A stretch of DNA of 8,617 nt, from contig JAVBTI010000164.1 in assembly GCA_031556255.1 (NCBI GenBank), positions 1 through 8,617 of the forward strand, written 5' to 3'. The notes beneath the pieces were generated by a model. That model was not told the DNA's origin and searched no databases. It saw only the letters and a program-made list of their open reading frames with translations. This document shows positions 5,864 through 8,617 of this stretch, one piece after another. Each line of letters opens with the position of its first letter. Positions within the stretch are counted from its first letter, which is position 1. Made by a program: the position numbers and the translations under genes. Source of the stretch: JAIRQX01 sp031556255 (lineage in GTDB: Bacteria; Chrysiogenota; Deferribacteres; Deferribacterales; JAISNW01).

Positions 5864-6565
5864 TCACTCCGCCAGCATTTCTTCCAGTGTGGCCTTGTCT
5901 TCCCTGCTGAAACCGCGGGCGAGGTGGGCGAAGTATTTATAGAGCAGTTCGCCTTCAATCCCGTAGTTTATGACAGTATTGTAAAAATCGTATATCCATT
6001 TGTCAAAGTGGTTTACATGGAAATCGTACTGGGCTTTGAGCCATTTTTTGTACTCTTCCGTTTTATCCGCTTCTATAAATTCGGCGCAGTCGTAAGCCAG
6101 TTTTGACATGAACAGCAGTTCGTAGCCGACGAAATCTTCGTTCTCGGGGATTTTGGTTGTTTTGCCGAAACCGTATCTTTTGTACAGCGCGATCACTTTA
6201 TCATAAGAGTCGCCCCTTTCCCTGTGTTCCGGGGAGGTGTAAATAGATTCATCGGTTGGGATGGATTTGGTCAGGCAGAGCATGGTGGTATAGTGTCTTG
6301 ACCTTTCGACGTCAAATGCGGAGAGAGCTTTGCCGGAAAGCGAATTTCTCCGTTCAATGAAAGCGATGATCCCGTCAGCGCCGGTTTTAATTTCCCGGCT
6401 GTCGGAGCTTTCCGCAAGCATTTTCAGTTTCGGCGACATATCCGCAAGCATCTGATATAATTCGTCATCGGGCACATTGCTGAACAGCCTCGACAGAAAG
6501 GCGTAGAATTCGCCCCTTGCGGAATGAATATTTTTAAGCATTCCTGCTTCGTTATCTAGTGGCAT
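5864..6565 (-). CDS. TorD/DmsD-family molybdoenzyme maturation chaperone
   Basis: A 233-residue soluble, helix-rich protein of the TorD/DmsD/NarJ superfamily (Nitrate_red_del type). These chaperones bind the Tat signal of a molybdopterin catalytic subunit and hold it for cofactor insertion before export. Family traits are an N-terminal RGEFYAFLSRLFSNVPDDEL (17-36), a central TDESIYTSPEHRERG (104-118), VIALYKRYGF (124-133), ENEDFVGYELLFMSKLA (141-157; matching the usual E-x-DHI-xxELxFM) and FHVNHFDKW (182-190). The DHI of the hallmark motif is diverged to DFV. ATG at 6565 has a GAGGT five bases upstream. It follows the iron-sulfur subunit after a terminator hairpin with no room for its own promoter, so it probably depends on read-through. 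The client is most likely the DmsA-like protein encoded upstream. Confidence 0.85.
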   Translation of the reverse strand: MPLDNEAGMLKNIHSARGEFYAFLSRLFSNVPDDELYQMLADMSPKLKMLAESSDSREIKTGADGIIAFIERRNSLSGKALSAFDVERSRHYTTMLCLTKSIPTDESIYTSPEHRERGDSYDKVIALYKRYGFGKTTKIPENEDFVGYELLFMSKLAYDCAEFIEADKTEEYKKWLKAQYDFHVNHFDKWIYDFYNTVINYGIEGELLYKYFAHLARGFSREDKATLEEMLAE

Positions 6566-6587
6566 TATTACCTCGAATAAATGAAAG

Positions 6588-6611
6588 AAGAGGGCGGTTG
6601 CCCGCCCTCTT
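6588..6611 (-). terminator. intrinsic terminator or attenuator between the iron-sulfur and chaperone genes
   Basis: A perfect 10-bp stem AAGAGGGCGG (6588-6597) and CCGCCCTCTT (6602-6611) encloses a four-base loop. On the minus strand the stem is followed by CTTTCATTTATT, with 8 of 12 bases being U in the transcript. It begins five bases after the stop of the iron-sulfur subunit gene and ends 22 bases before the chaperone ATG. On the plus strand no U-tract follows, so it acts, if at all, on minus-strand transcripts. Confidence 0.75.
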
Positions 6612-6616
6612 TATGG

Positions 6617-7312
6617 TTAGCTGAATTTGCCTGTGTACTCTGTTGACCTGTGGACTTTCATCCCGCTATGGCCGCCTGTGGCGGGCATTTTTTTAACATA
6701 AAAGTTCGGCCCGGTGTCGGTCTGGTTGTTAACATAAGCATAGGGAAAATCTGTCGGATTCAGACGTACGGCATCTGAATATGTGGTTGTTATATATTCA
6801 ATCGTACCAAAATCCAACGCACGCCCCACACACGACGCAACGCACGCGGGTTTTAGGTTGTTTTTTAATCTGTCCTCCGAACATGCTGTGCATTTCTGCA
6901 TAGGGTGTTGAATATGCCATGTGGTCAGTGGCATCGGTTCCTGCTTGTCATCGGCAATCATCGGTTTTGCAAAAGGGCACGCCTTAATACATGATTGAAT
7001 GCCTATGCAGACAGTACGGTCGACAGTAACAATACCGTTATCGGCATCCTTGGTTATTGCACCCTGTGGACAGGCAGACTTGCAGGCAGGTTCATCGCAA
7101 TGGTTACAAGACATCGCCAGGGGGAAAAACCTTTTTCCGTCAGAGGTATTTGTCTCATATGTGAATTGCTTGCGCCATGCCACAGGACCGGGATTTACCT
7201 GGTTCCAGTCCTTGCATGCCACTGTGCAGGCATTACATGCTCCGCACTTTGTCTGGTCAAAATAAAATGCTAACTTTTTGAAGTCGCTGTAGCTTGTTAA
7301 GTTTTTATCCAT
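6617..7312 (-). CDS. DmsB-like iron-sulfur electron transfer subunit of a DMSO-reductase-family enzyme
   Basis: A 231-residue ferredoxin-like subunit that would pass electrons to the molybdopterin subunit through four cubane-type clusters. The cysteine groups are CGACNACTVAC (Cys23, 26, 29, 33), CNHCDEPACKSAC (69, 72, 77, 81), CIGIQSCIKAC (102, 108, 112) and CTAC then CVASC (141, 144, 157, 161). That is 15 rather than 16 ligands: the residue equivalent to E. coli DmsB Cys102 is Ile105 (codon ATT at 7000-6998). The C-terminal PNFYVKK segment also resembles DmsB. There is no Tat signal, as usual for this subunit. Three consecutive ATGs lie at 7318, 7315 and 7312. The last has GGGGA at the best spacing and is chosen; a TTG at 7348 inside the upstream gene is unlikely. 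The gene follows the catalytic subunit by 13 bases, so they are co-transcribed. The substrate cannot be read from this subunit. Confidence 0.92.
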   Translation of the reverse strand: MDKNLTSYSDFKKLAFYFDQTKCGACNACTVACKDWNQVNPGPVAWRKQFTYETNTSDGKRFFPLAMSCNHCDEPACKSACPQGAITKDADNGIVTVDRTVCIGIQSCIKACPFAKPMIADDKQEPMPLTTWHIQHPMQKCTACSEDRLKNNLKPACVASCVGRALDFGTIEYITTTYSDAVRLNPTDFPYAYVNNQTDTGPNFYVKKMPATGGHSGMKVHRSTEYTGKFS

Positions 7313-7325
7313 CATCATTCCCCAA

Positions 7326-8617
7326 TTAATAGCTTGTTTCTTTTTCAACTACGCAATAGGCACAGTGGACTGCGTTTCCGTAATCCAACTTGGACGGCCT
7401 GTTTGACATAATGGTGTTTGCGCATGCGCCGTCATCCACGCCGTCGACCGGGTTCGGATCGTACCACGCGCCGTGGTGTATCTGGCCGTGGCCGCGAACG
7501 ATACGCGCTGTTACCCTTGCGCTGCAGCGGATAGCGCCTACCGGACTTGACACGCGTATGAGATTGCCGTCTTTAATGCCGAACTGGGCGGCGTCCTCAT
7601 CGTTCAACCAGAATTCATGCCATGAAGCGGTCTTCATATTCCGCTTCTGGATGGCTTTACTGCGCATCGGAATCATGCCGACATTTTTACCGGTATCAAC
7701 ATCAGTCGCTTCAGGGATAACGCCGTACTCGTTCCAGTCGTTGCCGGACGCCCAGCCGCCGCCTTTTGTCCTGCAGTTGAGCTCACGGGTGAGTGGGTTC
7801 TCAGCCGTTGAGGAGTGGGAACGGTATCTGTCGTGGGTGGATCCGACAGTCACTGTCAGGCGGTCAGTGATAAGGGATACGTCATTTGTGGCAGGCTTGG
7901 CCCCAATGAGCTTCCAGCCAGCGTTATAGTTGCGGCGCGCAGGATTGGGGTTAAACACACCATAAGCTTCGTTGAAGGAGTCCCTGAAGTCGTAATACAT
8001 CGGAATCGGGTAAATGAAAGGGTCATTTTCATAATCGACCTTCCGTCCGCCTCTCTGATCTTCCGGCAGCCAGCCGTGATAGATATCATGCCCTCTTTCC
8101 CATGCCAGCGTGGCATACTCTGCGTAACATGTCATACGGCCCACGGTAGAAGTGATGGTACCAGCCTGCGCACCGGTAATCCCTGTGGCGGGTATCTCCG
8201 CCTGCGCCTGAGTGGTGAATCCCTGCAGAGCGTTGGAAACTGCAGGAGAGAACTGCCTGTCTGTCTGGAATGTGATAAAGGGGTCGTTCTGAAGATTTGC
8301 AGTTCCCCAGGTTCCGGAGAGATAGTCGTCAATATTGCTTCTGAGACCGCTTTTTGTGACCGCGCCCGGATCGGCCGGTAAAGGATCCTGTGTTACAGGG
8401 CGGATCTGCTTTCCGATAGCCTGCTCAACTGTGAGACCGTATAAAGCTTTGTCCGGTGTAGCTTCATTGATTTTATCCTGCACCAGTCTTCTATATTTAT
8501 CTGAGTTGGATATATAAGCCTTGGAGGTTGATGCCTCGTCGATAACACGCAGAGCGGCGTCGGCAGGGCTTGTGAGTATTAAATCGCTGCCGCCGTCTAT
8601 TCTTTTAAATGTTGAAC
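7326..8617 (-). CDS. C-terminal part of a DmsA-like molybdopterin oxidoreductase catalytic subunit, cut by the window edge
   Basis: About 430 residues are visible; the frame stays open to the right edge, so the start, any Tat signal and the N-terminal cluster motif lie outside. The frame should not be cut at the internal GTG (8483). The visible part includes the end of the molybdopterin-binding core, then the dinucleotide-binding barrel: LTVTVGSTHDRYRSHSS, SWHEFWLNDEDAAQFGIKDG, NLIRVSSPVGAIRCSARV and GHGQIHHGAWYDPNPVDGV. It ends with ANTIMSNRPSKLDYGN, closely like the DmsA ending GAWYDP...GGCINVLTSQRPSPLAKGN. This places it in the DmsA branch of the DMSO reductase family, which also contains other oxyanion and N-oxide reductases, so the substrate is open. 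After GN the usual HTNLVxVEK is HCAYCVVEK, adding two cysteines. The iron-sulfur subunit gene follows 13 bases downstream. Confidence 0.9.
   Translation of the reverse strand, partial: STFKRIDGGSDLILTSPADAALRVIDEASTSKAYISNSDKYRRLVQDKINEATPDKALYGLTVEQAIGKQIRPVTQDPLPADPGAVTKSGLRSNIDDYLSGTWGTANLQNDPFITFQTDRQFSPAVSNALQGFTTQAQAEIPATGITGAQAGTITSTVGRMTCYAEYATLAWERGHDIYHGWLPEDQRGGRKVDYENDPFIYPIPMYYDFRDSFNEAYGVFNPNPARRNYNAGWKLIGAKPATNDVSLITDRLTVTVGSTHDRYRSHSSTAENPLTRELNCRTKGGGWASGNDWNEYGVIPEATDVDTGKNVGMIPMRSKAIQKRNMKTASWHEFWLNDEDAAQFGIKDGNLIRVSSPVGAIRCSARVTARIVRGHGQIHHGAWYDPNPVDGVDDGACANTIMSNRPSKLDYGNAVHCAYCVVEKETSY

Noticed and set aside
5558..5958. Two minus-strand open frames (75 and 73 codons) in and near the gap between the chaperone gene and accA
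   Set aside because: They are built from the palindromic repeats and, in one case, overlap the 3' end of the chaperone gene in another frame. The translations show low-complexity, repeat-derived sequence and no motif.
7313..7348. Longer start (TTG at 7348) for the iron-sulfur subunit
   Set aside because: It would overlap the catalytic subunit gene, lacks a ribosome binding site and adds residues absent from DmsB; an ATG at 7312-7318 is better.
1..8617. CRISPR array, tRNA or rRNA genes, insertion sequence transposase
   Set aside because: No regularly spaced direct repeats, cloverleaf-like sequence, rRNA segment or transposase motif was seen on either strand.

Overview
The window comes from a bacterial chromosome, and every convincing gene lies on the minus strand, so transcription runs from high to low coordinates. 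A DMSO-reductase-type molybdoenzyme points to an anaerobically respiring bacterium. The endonuclease-type MutL (no Dam/MutH dependence) and a DUF4416 gene suggest a Deferribacterota- or Desulfobacterota-like Gram-negative. That taxonomic guess is an inference from gene content and moderate GC, not a demonstration.

Region 1 (8617 down to 5864) is a respiratory molybdoenzyme module. It holds the C-terminal part of a DmsA-like molybdopterin catalytic subunit that runs off the right edge, then a DmsB-like four-cluster ferredoxin subunit. A perfect 10-bp GC-rich hairpin terminator follows, then a TorD/DmsD-family maturation chaperone. No membrane anchor gene (DmsC/NrfD type) lies between or after these genes. 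The electron-transfer subunit has isoleucine where a cluster-ligating cysteine is expected.

Region 2 (5863 to 5519) is a 345-bp gene-free stretch. Its half next to the chaperone gene is packed with short palindromes, including GTCA...CCGG...CCGG...TCCA-type repeats in both orientations. Its AT-rich half next to accA holds a plausible sigma-70-type promoter and a set of TGAC/GTCA half-sites.

Region 3 (5518 to 1301) is a tightly packed housekeeping operon: accA (fatty acid synthesis), mutL (mismatch repair), miaA (tRNA isopentenylation) and a DUF4416 gene. Junctions are 7 bp, 3 bp and a 4-bp ATGA overlap.

Region 4 (1300 to 1) is a second short transcription unit with its own good promoter (TTGCAT-N17-TATAAT) and strong ribosome binding site. 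It contains an exported DUF192 protein, the YfiH/PgeF-family multicopper-oxidase-like protein, and the first 15 codons of a gene that leaves the window.

Most of this is ordinary core genome. The points most worth a second look are the Cys-to-Ile change in the iron-sulfur subunit, the terminator placed between that subunit and its chaperone, and the palindromic repeat cluster.
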